A stretch of DNA of 64,000 bases. Source: CAWDCV01 sp963728125. GTDB taxonomy: Bacteria > Actinomycetota > Actinomycetes > CAWDCV01. The position numbers and the translations under genes are program-made. Shown here piece by piece: positions 35,710 through 43,926 of this stretch. How positions within the stretch are numbered: the first letter of the stretch is position 1; each line of letters begins with the position of its first letter. Below the pieces are notes generated by a model. It was not told where the DNA came from, made no database searches, and saw nothing but the letters and a program-made list of their open reading frames with translations. The stretch lies in contig CAVSIZ010000019.1 in assembly GCA_963728125.1 (NCBI GenBank), forward strand, positions 186,001 through 250,000, given 5' to 3'.

Positions 35710-37267
35710 ACGCTGCTGACTGGTTGACGTAGACGCCTTGCGTCAGGTTCTCCGACAGCGCAACGCCACCATCGAGAGCAGCTTCCTCGGCCGCGTGCAG
35801 CACCTTGTCGTCGGTGCTGTACACGGCCGCGGTGATCGCGCCGTGCTCGCGCACCGATGTTCGCAGCATGTCGATACTCGCTGCTGTGTCGTCGGTGGTG
35901 ACGAGAAAGGCGACGGGACCGAAGCACTCTGACTGATGTGCGTCCGATGCTGCATCGACACGGATGATGGTCGGCGTCCGTACGACGGCGTCGGGGAACT
36001 CGGGATGCACGATGCTGCGTGACTCGAGAACAACGTCACCCAGCGACGATGCAGCATCGATGCGCCCACTGACGTCGTCGTTCACGATGCCACCGAGCAA
36101 TGCCGTCGCACGGCGGTCGTCACCAAGCAATCCACTGACAGCATCGGCGAGGTCCTGGGCGAACTGATCGACACCGACTGGTGAACCGTCCGCTCGAATA
36201 CCGTCGCGCGACACCAGGATGTTCTGTGGCGTCGTGCACATCTGACCGCTGTACAGCGACAGCGAGAACGCGATGTTCGACAGCATGCCGCGATAGTCGT
36301 CCGTGGAGTCGACGACGATGACGTTGACGCCGCTCTTCTCGGTGTAGACGTGAGCCTGTCGTGCGTTGTCCTCGAGCCAGCGACCATACGTCGACGAGCC
36401 GGTGTAGTCGATGATGCGCACCTCAGGGCGGGTGGCGAGGACGCTCGCCAACTTGTCCGCGGGATCCTCGGCGGCGAGCAGGACGAGGTCCGGTGAGAAC
36501 CCCGCCTCGGCCAGCACCTCGCGCGCCACTGCAACGGTGATGGCGAGCGGCAGCACCGCACGCGGATGGGGCTTGACGATGACGGCGTTGCCGGTCACCA
36601 GGCTGGCGAACAGGCCCGGATAGCTGTTCCACGTCGGGAACGTGTTGCACCCGATGACCAGCGCGACTCCGCGAGGTACGACGGTGTAGCGCTTCACCAT
36701 ACGGATCGGGTCGCGCTTTCCCTGCGGCTTCTCCCACGTCGCCTCGCGCGGTTGCCGAGTCATCTCCGCGTACGCGTACGCGATCGCCTCGAGGCCGCGG
36801 TCCTGCGCGTGCGGCCCGCCGGCCTGGAAGGCCATGCCGTACGCCTGACCGCTGGTGTGCATCACCGCCTGCGCGATCTCGTGCGACCGCGCGTTCAGCC
36901 GGGCCAGGATCTCCAGGCACACCCCGGCGCGCACGTCCGGACCGGCGTCACGCCAGCCGGGCATGCCGGCCTGCGCCGCCGCGACCAGGCTGTCCACCGT
37001 CTCAGCGGTCACCCGCGGATAGGACACGGCGAGGTCGATGCCGTACGGCGAGCGTTCCGTGCTGACCGTGCCGTCGGTGCCCGGCTGGTCGAGCGGAAAG
37101 GACGCGCCGAGATACGCATCAAAGGCCGCACGCCCGGTCGCCTCCCCATCCTCGCCGTACGCCCGCGCACTCTCCGGGTACGCCGACCAGTAGCCGCGGT
37201 CGCGGATGGCGGTCAGCGCGCCCGCTAGCGTGGCGCGGTGCTTCGTGACGAGGTCGTCGGCGGTCAT
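35627..37267 (-). CDS. paaN: PaaN-type aldehyde dehydrogenase (phenylacetate pathway), 3' end frameshifted
   Basis: 546 residues. PaaN is the NAD(P)-linked aldehyde dehydrogenase that acts in phenylacetate breakdown. Conserved blocks: GMAFQAGGPHAQDRGLEAIA, WEKPQGKRDPIRMVKRY, VIGCNTFPTWNSYPGLFAS and the catalytic SLYSGQMCTTPQN (Cys344). ATG at 37267 follows AAGGAG; the frame is open to 37507. The end FHATGANPAADDAASGTDPL then stops at 35627, whereas the family ends in a NRFRVV-type tail. That tail (AAFVGVNRFRVV) is present in another frame just downstream, so an indel near 35646-35652 is likely. Divergent from paaI. Confidence 0.9.
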   Translation of the reverse strand: MTADDLVTKHRATLAGALTAIRDRGYWSAYPESARAYGEDGEATGRAAFDAYLGASFPLDQPGTDGTVSTERSPYGIDLAVSYPRVTAETVDSLVAAAQAGMPGWRDAGPDVRAGVCLEILARLNARSHEIAQAVMHTSGQAYGMAFQAGGPHAQDRGLEAIAYAYAEMTRQPREATWEKPQGKRDPIRMVKRYTVVPRGVALVIGCNTFPTWNSYPGLFASLVTGNAVIVKPHPRAVLPLAITVAVAREVLAEAGFSPDLVLLAAEDPADKLASVLATRPEVRIIDYTGSSTYGRWLEDNARQAHVYTEKSGVNVIVVDSTDDYRGMLSNIAFSLSLYSGQMCTTPQNILVSRDGIRADGSPVGVDQFAQDLADAVSGLLGDDRRATALLGGIVNDDVSGRIDAASSLGDVVLESRSIVHPEFPDAVVRTPTIIRVDAASDAHQSECFGPVAFLVTTDDTAASIDMLRTSVREHGAITAAVYSTDDKVLHAAEEAALDGGVALSENLTQGVYVNQSAAFSDFHATGANPAADDAASGTDPLRSSA

Positions 37268-37337
37268 GCGTGCGCTCCTTGATGTGACACTTCCAGGTTC
37301 CTCGAGTGAGCCACTGTCATGTGCCACTGTACGGCCC

Positions 37338-37775
37338 ATGGGCACGAGTGGATCGGACGCGCAGGCCCTCGCGCAACGGTCAGCGGACGCGATGTACGCC
37401 GCCGACGGCGCCTCGCAACGCCTCGGGATCGAGATCACCGATGTGGCACCCGGTCGCGCCACGGCCCGGATGCGCATCACCGCGGACATGGTCAACGGGC
37501 ACGGCATTGCCCACGGTGGCTATGTCTTCCTGCTCGCAGACACCGCCTTCGCGTTCGCCTGCAACACCTATGGCGACCAGGTCGTCGCCCGCGGCGCGAG
37601 CATCGTGTTCGTGGCGGCCGCTCGGGCCGGCGATGAGCTCGTTGCTATCGGCGAGGAGCGCCGTCGTTATGGCCGCAACGGCGTGTACGACATCACGGTA
37701 CGCAGGACCGGTGCGAACGACGTCGTCGCCGAGTTCCGTGGCGAGAGCCACACCATGCGTCGCTCCGAGGGTTGA
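37338..37775 (+). CDS. paaI: PaaI-type hotdog acyl-CoA thioesterase
   Basis: 145 residues, a single hotdog domain. NGHGIAHGGYVFLLADTAFA contains the HGG turn and catalytic Asp of PaaI thioesterases, which release CoA from dead-end phenylacetyl-CoA intermediates. VYDITVRRTGANDVVAEFRG ends the fold. Head-to-head with paaN over 70 nt, so they probably share regulation; the spacer has a direct repeat CCACTGT at 37312-37318 and 37325-37331. The frame continues upstream to 37206, but ATG at 37338 gives the family length. Confidence 0.88.
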   Translation: MGTSGSDAQALAQRSADAMYAADGASQRLGIEITDVAPGRATARMRITADMVNGHGIAHGGYVFLLADTAFAFACNTYGDQVVARGASIVFVAAARAGDELVAIGEERRRYGRNGVYDITVRRTGANDVVAEFRGESHTMRRSEG

Positions 37776-37778
37776 TCC

Positions 37779-38180
37779 GTGTCACCGCTCATCCGCCCCG
37801 CACTCCTGTGTGTCACAGCGATGCTGTGCTGCTGTGCATGTGGCAGCCGCTCAACCGATGCTGTCGAGTCCGCAGTCCAAGACTTCTATGCCGCCGTTTC
37901 CGCCGAGGACGGCGCAGCAGCCTGTGACCTGCTCGTCCCGGAAACACGCAGCGAGCTCGAGGGAGATGCCGAGGTCGACTGCGAAATCGCGATCCTCGAG
38001 CAAGATCTGCCATCGATCACCGAGGTCGAGACCATCGAGGTGTATGGCCGCAACGCCCGTGTCGTTCTCGACAGCGACACCGCCTTTCTGACGCAAGCCG
38101 GTGCCGGCTGGCAGCTGCTAGCCGCGGGCTGTGTCGAACGTCGCGACCGCCCGTACGACTGCAGCATCAGTGGAGGCTGA
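37779..38180 (+). CDS. Small lipoprotein, NTF2-like
   Basis: 133 residues. The signal peptide ends in an unusual Cys-rich lipobox (MLCCCAC). The mature part VESAVQDFYAAVSAEDGAAA, then CDLLVPETRSELEG and VVLDSDTAFLTQAGAGWQLL with a final CVERRDRPYDC resembles extracytoplasmic NTF2-like/DUF4878-type domains, with two disulfides possible. GTG at 37779 begins 3 nt after the paaI stop. Function unknown; the following 27-residue ORF and DUF6766 gene appear cotranscribed. Confidence 0.65.
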   Translation: MSPLIRPALLCVTAMLCCCACGSRSTDAVESAVQDFYAAVSAEDGAAACDLLVPETRSELEGDAEVDCEIAILEQDLPSITEVETIEVYGRNARVVLDSDTAFLTQAGAGWQLLAAGCVERRDRPYDCSISGG

Positions 38181-38181
38181 G

Positions 38182-38265
38182 ATGCGCGTGGTCTTCGTCG
38201 GCTACCTCACCGTCATCGCGCTCGGTTTGGTGTACTTCATCGTCCTCGCGCTGTTGCAGCGCTAG
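38182..38265 (+). CDS. 27-residue single-helix membrane microprotein
   Basis: A complete ORF between the lipoprotein stop (1 nt gap) and the DUF6766 start (9 nt gap). ATG at 38182 follows GGAGG in the 3' end of the lipoprotein gene. The peptide begins MRVVFVGYLTVIALG and ends ALLQR, so one helix spans nearly the whole length with Arg at both ends. The tight fit in a three-gene string, the good ribosome-binding site and the hydrophobic composition support real translation. It could be a subunit or regulator of the DUF6766 membrane protein; this is inference. Confidence 0.6.
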   Translation: MRVVFVGYLTVIALGLVYFIVLALLQR

Positions 38266-38274
38266 GGAGCAGGG

Positions 38275-38949
38275 ATGCGTAGTTTCATTCGGAACAACTC
38301 GCTGGCGCTGTTCTTCGGGCTCATCTTCCTGCTGGCCCTCATCGGGCAGGCGTTCGCCGGGCAGGCCGAGCTCAACAACATGCTCGTGTCTTCAGGTCTC
38401 GAACCGGTGTCGCTCGGCCGCTACCTCACGTCGTCGGACTTCGGGGTCGACGTGATGGAGAACTGGCAGTCCGAGTACTTGCAGTTTTCGCTGTACGTCT
38501 TCGCGACCGTCTGGCTGGTTCAGCAGGGATCGCCGGAATCGAAGAAGCTGGATCAGATCGGCACGGAGTCGGACGAGGATCAGCGTGTTGGTCGCCACGC
38601 GACCGGCGACTCGCCGGCGTGGGCGCGGGCGTCAGGCGTGCGCCGGACGATCTTCTCGCGATCTCTCGGCCTGGTCATGATGGCGATCTTCCTGCTGTCC
38701 TGGTTCGTGATGTCGCTCAGCGGTCGGGTGGCCTACAACGAGCACCAGCTCGCCGATCTGCAGCCACCCATCACCTACCTCGGCTACCTCGCGTCCGCTG
38801 ACTTCTGGAGCCGTACGTTCCAGAACTGGCAGTCGGAGTTCCTCGCCGTCGGCTCGATGGCGGTGTTCGCGATCTACCTACGGCAGCGCGGCTCGCCCGA
38901 GTCCAAGCCGGTTGGCGCGCCGCACAGCGCGACCAGCGTCGAGGGCTAG
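38275..38949 (+). CDS. DUF6766 membrane protein with internal duplication
   Basis: 224 residues, four membrane helices. Each half repeats the same plan: a helix (FGLIFLLALIGQAFAG; MMAIFLLSWFVMSLSG), then YLTSSDFGVDVMENWQSEYL in the first half and YLASADFWSRTFQNWQSEFL in the second, then a second helix and QQGSPESKK or RQRGSPESK. The halves are joined by a charged linker at about residues 95-125. Start follows GGAGCAGGG. Function unknown. Confidence 0.8.
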   Translation: MRSFIRNNSLALFFGLIFLLALIGQAFAGQAELNNMLVSSGLEPVSLGRYLTSSDFGVDVMENWQSEYLQFSLYVFATVWLVQQGSPESKKLDQIGTESDEDQRVGRHATGDSPAWARASGVRRTIFSRSLGLVMMAIFLLSWFVMSLSGRVAYNEHQLADLQPPITYLGYLASADFWSRTFQNWQSEFLAVGSMAVFAIYLRQRGSPESKPVGAPHSATSVEG

Positions 38950-38959
38950 ACACGCCGAC

Positions 38960-39532
38960 ATGTACATCGTTCCGATCGACGACTCGGTGGAACTTGTCCT
39001 GCTGCCGGTGACGGCAGCCGAGGAGGTCTCGACACTCGTGCAGCGCAACCGAGAACGGCTCGCACCCTGGATGAATTGGGTCGCCGAGCCGTTCACGGCT
39101 GAGCGAGCACGCGACTGGCTGCGGGAGTGCATCGACGAGTTCGTCACGGGCCGCCGGATCGGGACCTACCTGCGCGTCGACGGCGAGCTCGCCGGCTGGG
39201 CAGCGCTGGATATCCGCGGGCACGTCGGTGTCGTGGGCTACTGGCTCGATGCGGCGTACGAGGGGCGTGGTCTCGCGAGTCGGGCTATCACGGCGCTCCT
39301 CGACGTCGGGTTCGGCCAGCGCGAGCTCGAGCGCATCGAGCTGAGGACCGTACCGGCCAATGCGCGCAGCCAGCGCGTAGCCAGCCGGCTCGGCTTCCAG
39401 CACGAGGGCACGCTGCGGCATGCGGTTGCGCGGCCGCAAGCCGACGGGCAGGTCTTCGAGGACGAGCTGCTGTTTGCCCTGCTCGCGGGCGAGTGGGTCG
39501 CTGCTCGTAGCGCAGCGGTGGAGGGACAATAA
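38960..39532 (+). CDS. RimJ/RimL-type GNAT N-acetyltransferase
   Basis: 190 residues. RNRERLAPWMNWVAEPFTAE is the RimJ/RimL-type N-terminal helix, VVGYWLDAAYEGRGLASRAI the acetyl-CoA pyrophosphate loop (RGLASRA), and ERIELRTVPANARSQRVASR and LGFQHEGTLR the C-terminal strand. Members acetylate ribosomal proteins or small amines, including drugs; the target is not evident. ATG at 38960 chosen over 38912. Confidence 0.85.
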   Translation: MYIVPIDDSVELVLLPVTAAEEVSTLVQRNRERLAPWMNWVAEPFTAERARDWLRECIDEFVTGRRIGTYLRVDGELAGWAALDIRGHVGVVGYWLDAAYEGRGLASRAITALLDVGFGQRELERIELRTVPANARSQRVASRLGFQHEGTLRHAVARPQADGQVFEDELLFALLAGEWVAARSAAVEGQ

Positions 39533-39537
39533 GCGTC

Positions 39538-40053
39538 ATGGCCTCGCAGAAGATGTCACGGCGACTACTACGCAGTGCGGCGACGCTGGCGGCGGCGATG
39601 GTCTTCTACTACTTCGTTCCCCTGCCGGACGAGGGACTGTCGATTGTCGGGGTGCTCCTGTTCCTCGCAGGCATGGCGGCGCTGATGCTCCTCGTTCTCC
39701 TTCAGGCGCGGCACCAGCTTCGTGCGCCGGACAACGAATCTGTCCGTCTGAACAGCCTGCTGGTCGTCCTCTATCTCGTCATCGTGTTCTTTTCTCTGGC
39801 GTACGTGCAGATCGAGCGCATGACGCCCGGAGAATTCGCCGACCTGCAAACACGCACCGATGCGCTCTACTTCACGGTGACGACGCTGGGCACCGTCGGC
39901 TACGGCGACGTGCATGCCGTAGGACAGATGGCACGGATCTTCGTCACGGCACAGATCGTCTTCGACGTGGTATTCGTCGCGATGCTCGTGTCGGTCTTCA
40001 GCAACCGAGTCGGACGAGTCGTCGCCGCTCGTCGGGTGAGCAGTGGAGACTGA
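39538..40053 (+). CDS. Two-TM potassium channel family protein
   Basis: 171 residues with an N-terminal pair of helices, then the pore unit: an outer helix (SLLVVLYLVIVFFSLAYVQI), filter TTLGTVGYGDV at about residues 117-125, and an inner helix (IFVTAQIVFDVVFVAMLVSV). The GYGD filter is intact, predicting K+ selectivity. No cytosolic RCK domain is present. It overlaps nothing; the AI-2E-family gene begins 4 nt after its stop. Confidence 0.9.
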   Translation: MASQKMSRRLLRSAATLAAAMVFYYFVPLPDEGLSIVGVLLFLAGMAALMLLVLLQARHQLRAPDNESVRLNSLLVVLYLVIVFFSLAYVQIERMTPGEFADLQTRTDALYFTVTTLGTVGYGDVHAVGQMARIFVTAQIVFDVVFVAMLVSVFSNRVGRVVAARRVSSGD

Positions 40054-40057
40054 GACG

Positions 40058-41326
40058 ATGAGTTCCGAGCAGACGCCCCCACCGGGCGGTCCCTCGACGA
40101 TCCCTCGAGGAACCGGCTCGTACGGTCCCCCTCAGCGGGCCGACCGCCGCGATCGCATGCCGGCCTGGCTGCCGAAGGCCGTCTTCATCACGTTGCTCGC
40201 CATCTGCGGCTTCCTGCTCGCCGGCTGGGTGCTCGGTCGCCTCCGGGACCTGCTCGTCCTGGTGGTGGTGTCGCTCTTCCTGGCGCTCGCCATCGAGCCG
40301 GCCGTCAACATGCTCGCGCGGCGAGGGATGCGTCGCGGCCTGTCGACTGGACTGGTGTTCCTCGCGCTCCTGCTCGCCTTCATCGGCTTCTCGCTAGCGG
40401 TCGGTTCGCTCATGGTCGGCCAGGTCGCGAACCTGGCAGAGAACGTCCCGGAGTACGTCGAGGGCACGATCGCGTGGGCCAACTCCTCGTTCGGGCTGGA
40501 GTTGTCCATCAGCGACATCCAGGACCGTTTCACCGGGTCCAGCCTCGAGAGCTACCTCGAACGCGCGGCGAGCAACGCTGTTGGTCTCGGCACCACGGTC
40601 GTCGGCTCGATCTTTTCCCTCTTCAGCGTTGCCCTGTTCACGTTCTACTTCTCCGCGCAGGGGCCGGCTTTCCGCCGTGCTGTGACCTCACTGTTCCCGC
40701 CGCACCAGCAGGGAGAGGTACTGCGCGCCTGGGAGATCGCGATCACCAAGACCGGCGGCTACATCTACTCGCGCGCGCTGATGGGGTTGTGCTCCTTCAT
40801 CTTCACGTACGCATTCTTTCGGCTCATTTCGCTGCCGTACGCCTTCGCGCTCGCGGCCTGGGTCGGGGTGGTGTCGCAGTTCATCCCGACGGTCGGTACG
40901 TACCTCGCCGGGGCTCTGCCGATCATCGTGGCGCTCACGAACGACCCGATCGACGCGCTCTGGATTCTCGCGTTCATCACGGCATACCAGCAGTTCGAGA
41001 ACTACATCATCCAGCCGCGCATTACGTCGCGCACGGTCGACATCCATCCGGCCGTTGCCTTTGGTGCCGTCATCGCTGGCGCGGCACTGCTCGGTGGCGT
41101 GGGGGCGCTGATCGCCATTCCTGTGACCGCTGCGGTGCAGGCATTCCTCAGCACTTACGTGCGTCGGTACGAGGTCATCGATCCACCGCCGGAGCAACTG
41201 GTCAACCTGGTAGGCGAGCCGTCATCGTCCGCCGAGCCGACCGACGAAGTGACGCGGTCTGCCGTCCACGAGGACGCCAAGGAGATCAAGCAGCATCGGG
41301 AGGAGCAGGCGTCGAAGTCGTCGTGA
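40058..41326 (+). CDS. AI-2E family transporter (PF01594)
   Basis: 422 residues, about eight helices. Conserved parts are the first helix set (LVVVSLFLALAIEPAVNMLA), the GGYIYSRALMGLCSFIFTYA region and QFENYIIQPRITSRTVDIHP, typical of the family. Members include TqsA (autoinducer-2 export) and Na+/H+ antiporters; the substrate here is unknown. ATG at 40058 follows GGAG; a GTG at 40043 would overlap the channel gene. A charged disordered tail follows residue 385. Confidence 0.87.
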   Translation: MSSEQTPPPGGPSTIPRGTGSYGPPQRADRRDRMPAWLPKAVFITLLAICGFLLAGWVLGRLRDLLVLVVVSLFLALAIEPAVNMLARRGMRRGLSTGLVFLALLLAFIGFSLAVGSLMVGQVANLAENVPEYVEGTIAWANSSFGLELSISDIQDRFTGSSLESYLERAASNAVGLGTTVVGSIFSLFSVALFTFYFSAQGPAFRRAVTSLFPPHQQGEVLRAWEIAITKTGGYIYSRALMGLCSFIFTYAFFRLISLPYAFALAAWVGVVSQFIPTVGTYLAGALPIIVALTNDPIDALWILAFITAYQQFENYIIQPRITSRTVDIHPAVAFGAVIAGAALLGGVGALIAIPVTAAVQAFLSTYVRRYEVIDPPPEQLVNLVGEPSSSAEPTDEVTRSAVHEDAKEIKQHREEQASKSS

Positions 41327-41329
41327 CGA

Positions 41330-42199
41330 CTACTTCTCCTCGAAGACGAGGTCCTCGGGGTCGGTGATCATCGCCACGCTGTTGCGCCGCACGTCCACAC
41401 GGACGACGGTGTCGAACGATGTGAACTGCTCTGTCGACCGGACGAAGACGCGATCGTCTTCGCGGTCGAGGTAGTCGAGGAAGCCCGCTACGCGCTCGTC
41501 GCCGTCGGCGAGTGCAAGGTACGTCGCCAGGCGCCGGTACAGCTTCGGCAGGATGACGGCGTCCTCGTCGAGGTGGTCGAGCCCCTTCACCACGAGCCCG
41601 CTGCGGGTGAGGTCGTGCGGCCACACGCCGCGGCCGTGCCGGCGAGCCGTCAGGACCGCGCCGGTCATGGTGTTGCGCAGGTCTGGGTACAGCTTGCGGT
41701 AGTAGGTCGGGTACGCCATCCCCGTCGACAGCTGCCGGTAGTTCGCCGTACGCCGCAGCATCGTCGGCGTCACGTGGAGCAACGTGCCGCTCTCGCCGGG
41801 CGCCTCGCCCCGACCGACGAGCGCGACGCAGCGCCCGTAGATGTCGACCTGACGCGTCAGCACGTACCCGCGCGTCGCCACCGGCTCCGCAGAGAGAACC
41901 GTTTCGCGGTCGTTCCTGCTCACGCGGGTGAAGCCGAGCCAGCGGAGGAGCGCGGCCGCCGCCTCCTGGGCCAGGCCGAGCGGCTGATGCAACGACTGCC
42001 CCTCCACCGTGTAGTGCGTCTCCAGCGAGTCGACTCCGTCCATGCGCAGCTGGGCGCCGCCACTGGTGTTGCGCTTGACCTTGGCTGCGGTCGGGATGAG
42101 GTCCCACTGGTCGGGGTCATCCGGATAGAACCGGACGGAGTCGCCATCGGGTGCGGCTCCTACGATGCGGTATTCGCCGGCGATGACGAGCATGGGCAT
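41330..42199 (-). CDS. Staphylococcal-nuclease-fold (TNase-like) protein
   Basis: 289 residues. The N-terminal 190 residues follow the SNase pattern: VGAAPDGDSVRFYP (Asp21-type), QLRMDGVDSLETHY (Arg35, Asp40 and Glu43-type), QVDIYGRCVALVGRG (Arg87-type), and a C-terminal AVLTARRHGRGVWPHD helix. All catalytic positions appear present by eye, with an insertion of about 25 residues after the first strand (DDPDQWDLIPTAAKVKRNT). No signal peptide is seen. ATG at 42199 chosen; the frame is open to 42262. Divergent from the S8 peptidase, 133 nt apart, and convergent with the AI-2E-family gene. Confidence 0.7.
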   Translation of the reverse strand: MPMLVIAGEYRIVGAAPDGDSVRFYPDDPDQWDLIPTAAKVKRNTSGGAQLRMDGVDSLETHYTVEGQSLHQPLGLAQEAAAALLRWLGFTRVSRNDRETVLSAEPVATRGYVLTRQVDIYGRCVALVGRGEAPGESGTLLHVTPTMLRRTANYRQLSTGMAYPTYYRKLYPDLRNTMTGAVLTARRHGRGVWPHDLTRSGLVVKGLDHLDEDAVILPKLYRRLATYLALADGDERVAGFLDYLDREDDRVFVRSTEQFTSFDTVVRVDVRRNSVAMITDPEDLVFEEK

Positions 42200-42332
42200 G
42201 GCGCGCTCCCCAGGTTGGTGTCCTACCAGGAGGAGCACGGGGAATCGCCGGAAATACATCACCCCGCATCAGGACGGGGGCGTCGACGCTCTACGTTTGC
42301 GTACGGCGCGAAGCAGGGACAAGGGGGGAACG

Positions 42333-43910
42333 GTGTCCGAGCCCACGAGCGACAACGCACCGCAAGCGCCACCGGAGCTGTTCGCGGCCGAGAGTGGCCT
42401 TGAGCCGGCTGGTCGAGCGGAGGGCTTCCAGAGCGAGCCGGTGCCGACCTCGCCCGAGCTGGTCACCGATGGCGTCATCTCGCCGCCGCTGCTCGAACGA
42501 ATGGCGCAAGCCGACGCCGCAGCATTGTCGAGCGAGCAGCGCATCGGAATCGTGGTCGAGCTGCGGACCGGGCATCCCGAAGGTGTGCAGGGCGCGGCCG
42601 AGCAGCTGCGTGATTTCGTCTCCGAGGTGGCGCCGGGCACACCCACCTGGGTCACCGCCTCGCACACGTACCTGACGACGTCACTGACTGCCGACCAGAT
42701 TCGCGAGCTCGTTCAGCGCGATGTCGCCGCATGTGAGGAATCCGGTTGGACGTCGGCGCGGACGGCGCCGCGGTGGTGCATCCATCGGATCTGGCCAAAC
42801 TTCGAGACCCGCGCACTCATCCATCGCACGATCATCACGACGAAGTGCGACGCTGTGCATCGCTCGTTCAACGCGCTCGGTCAAGGCATCGTGTGGGCCG
42901 TTCTGGACTCCGGTATCGATGCTCGACACCGCCACTTCAAGCAGCACGCCAACCTTGAACTGCCCGAAGGCTTGCAGCATCGAACGTTCGTTGCCGACTC
43001 GACCGATGCCGACGCGACGAAAGACAACGCCGGCCATGGGACCCATGTTGCTGGCATCCTCGCCGGCGCCCAGTCGGTTGCCGAGGGAAGGGCGCCGCTG
43101 CTCGCGGCAACGTGGTACCACGACGACGGCGGCAACACCCGCGTCGAGCAGCAGCAACTGCGCCGCATCAGTGGCATGGCACCGCAGTGCAAGCTGCTGT
43201 CGTGCAAGGTGCTGCGTGATGATCTCACTGGCGACGTTGCAGCATTGCTTGCCGCATTGGAGTACATCCAGGAGCTCAACAACGACGGTCGCGATCTGCG
43301 CGTACACGGTGTCAATCTGTCCGTCGGCTACCCGTTCGATCCGAGCTGGTTTGCGGCCGGGCTCACGCCGGTGTGCCGTGAGGTGGACCGACTCGTCCGC
43401 AGCGGTGTCGTCGTCGTCATTGCCGCGGGCAACAGCGGTTACGGCTCCGCGCTCGATCAGAGTGGGCGCAAGATGCGGCTCGGATTCGACCTGACTATTA
43501 ATGACCCCGGCAATGCCGAGCACGGCATCACCGTCGGTGCGACGTCGTGGCGGCCGCACGCCACCGGTGTCTCGTACTTCTCGTCGAAGGGACCGACCGG
43601 TGACGGACGCCTCAAGCCGGATCTGGTGGCTCCGGGCGAGCGCGTCGTCAGTGCTGGTGCCGGCGACCTGCTGAAGAAGGCGCGGCAGGAAGTGCCGAAG
43701 GCGACCTATGTCGAGAACTCGGGCACGTCCATGGCTGCTCCGCACGTGGCCGGCGTCGCTGCAGCATTCCTGTCCGTGCATCGCGAATTCATCGGTCGTC
43801 CTGAGGACGTCAAGCGGATCCTGCTGTCCTCGGCGACCGATCTTGGTCGGGCCCGTGCGTTCCAGGGCACCGGCCTCGTCGACGCCATGCGTGCCATCCA
43901 AGCTGTGTAA
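42333..43910 (+). CDS. Cytoplasmic S8 (subtilisin-like) serine peptidase
   Basis: 525 residues. Catalytic triad Asp192 (WAVLDSGID), His235 (GHGTHVAG), Ser466 (NSGTSMAAPHVAG), with oxyanion Asn367 (AAGNSG). Residues 70-130 (RIGIVVELRTGHPEGVQGAA, YLTTSLTADQIREL) resemble an I9-type inhibitory prodomain. There is no signal peptide: the N-terminus is polar, rich in Pro, Glu and Ala. The enzyme is therefore probably intracellular, which is unusual. GTG at 42333 follows AAGGGGGGAA. A putative hydrolase starts 16 nt downstream and an ATPase follows, suggesting one operon. Confidence 0.9.
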   Translation: MSEPTSDNAPQAPPELFAAESGLEPAGRAEGFQSEPVPTSPELVTDGVISPPLLERMAQADAAALSSEQRIGIVVELRTGHPEGVQGAAEQLRDFVSEVAPGTPTWVTASHTYLTTSLTADQIRELVQRDVAACEESGWTSARTAPRWCIHRIWPNFETRALIHRTIITTKCDAVHRSFNALGQGIVWAVLDSGIDARHRHFKQHANLELPEGLQHRTFVADSTDADATKDNAGHGTHVAGILAGAQSVAEGRAPLLAATWYHDDGGNTRVEQQQLRRISGMAPQCKLLSCKVLRDDLTGDVAALLAALEYIQELNNDGRDLRVHGVNLSVGYPFDPSWFAAGLTPVCREVDRLVRSGVVVVIAAGNSGYGSALDQSGRKMRLGFDLTINDPGNAEHGITVGATSWRPHATGVSYFSSKGPTGDGRLKPDLVAPGERVVSAGAGDLLKKARQEVPKATYVENSGTSMAAPHVAGVAAAFLSVHREFIGRPEDVKRILLSSATDLGRARAFQGTGLVDAMRAIQAV

Positions 43911-43926
43911 GAGACGGGGAGGGACG

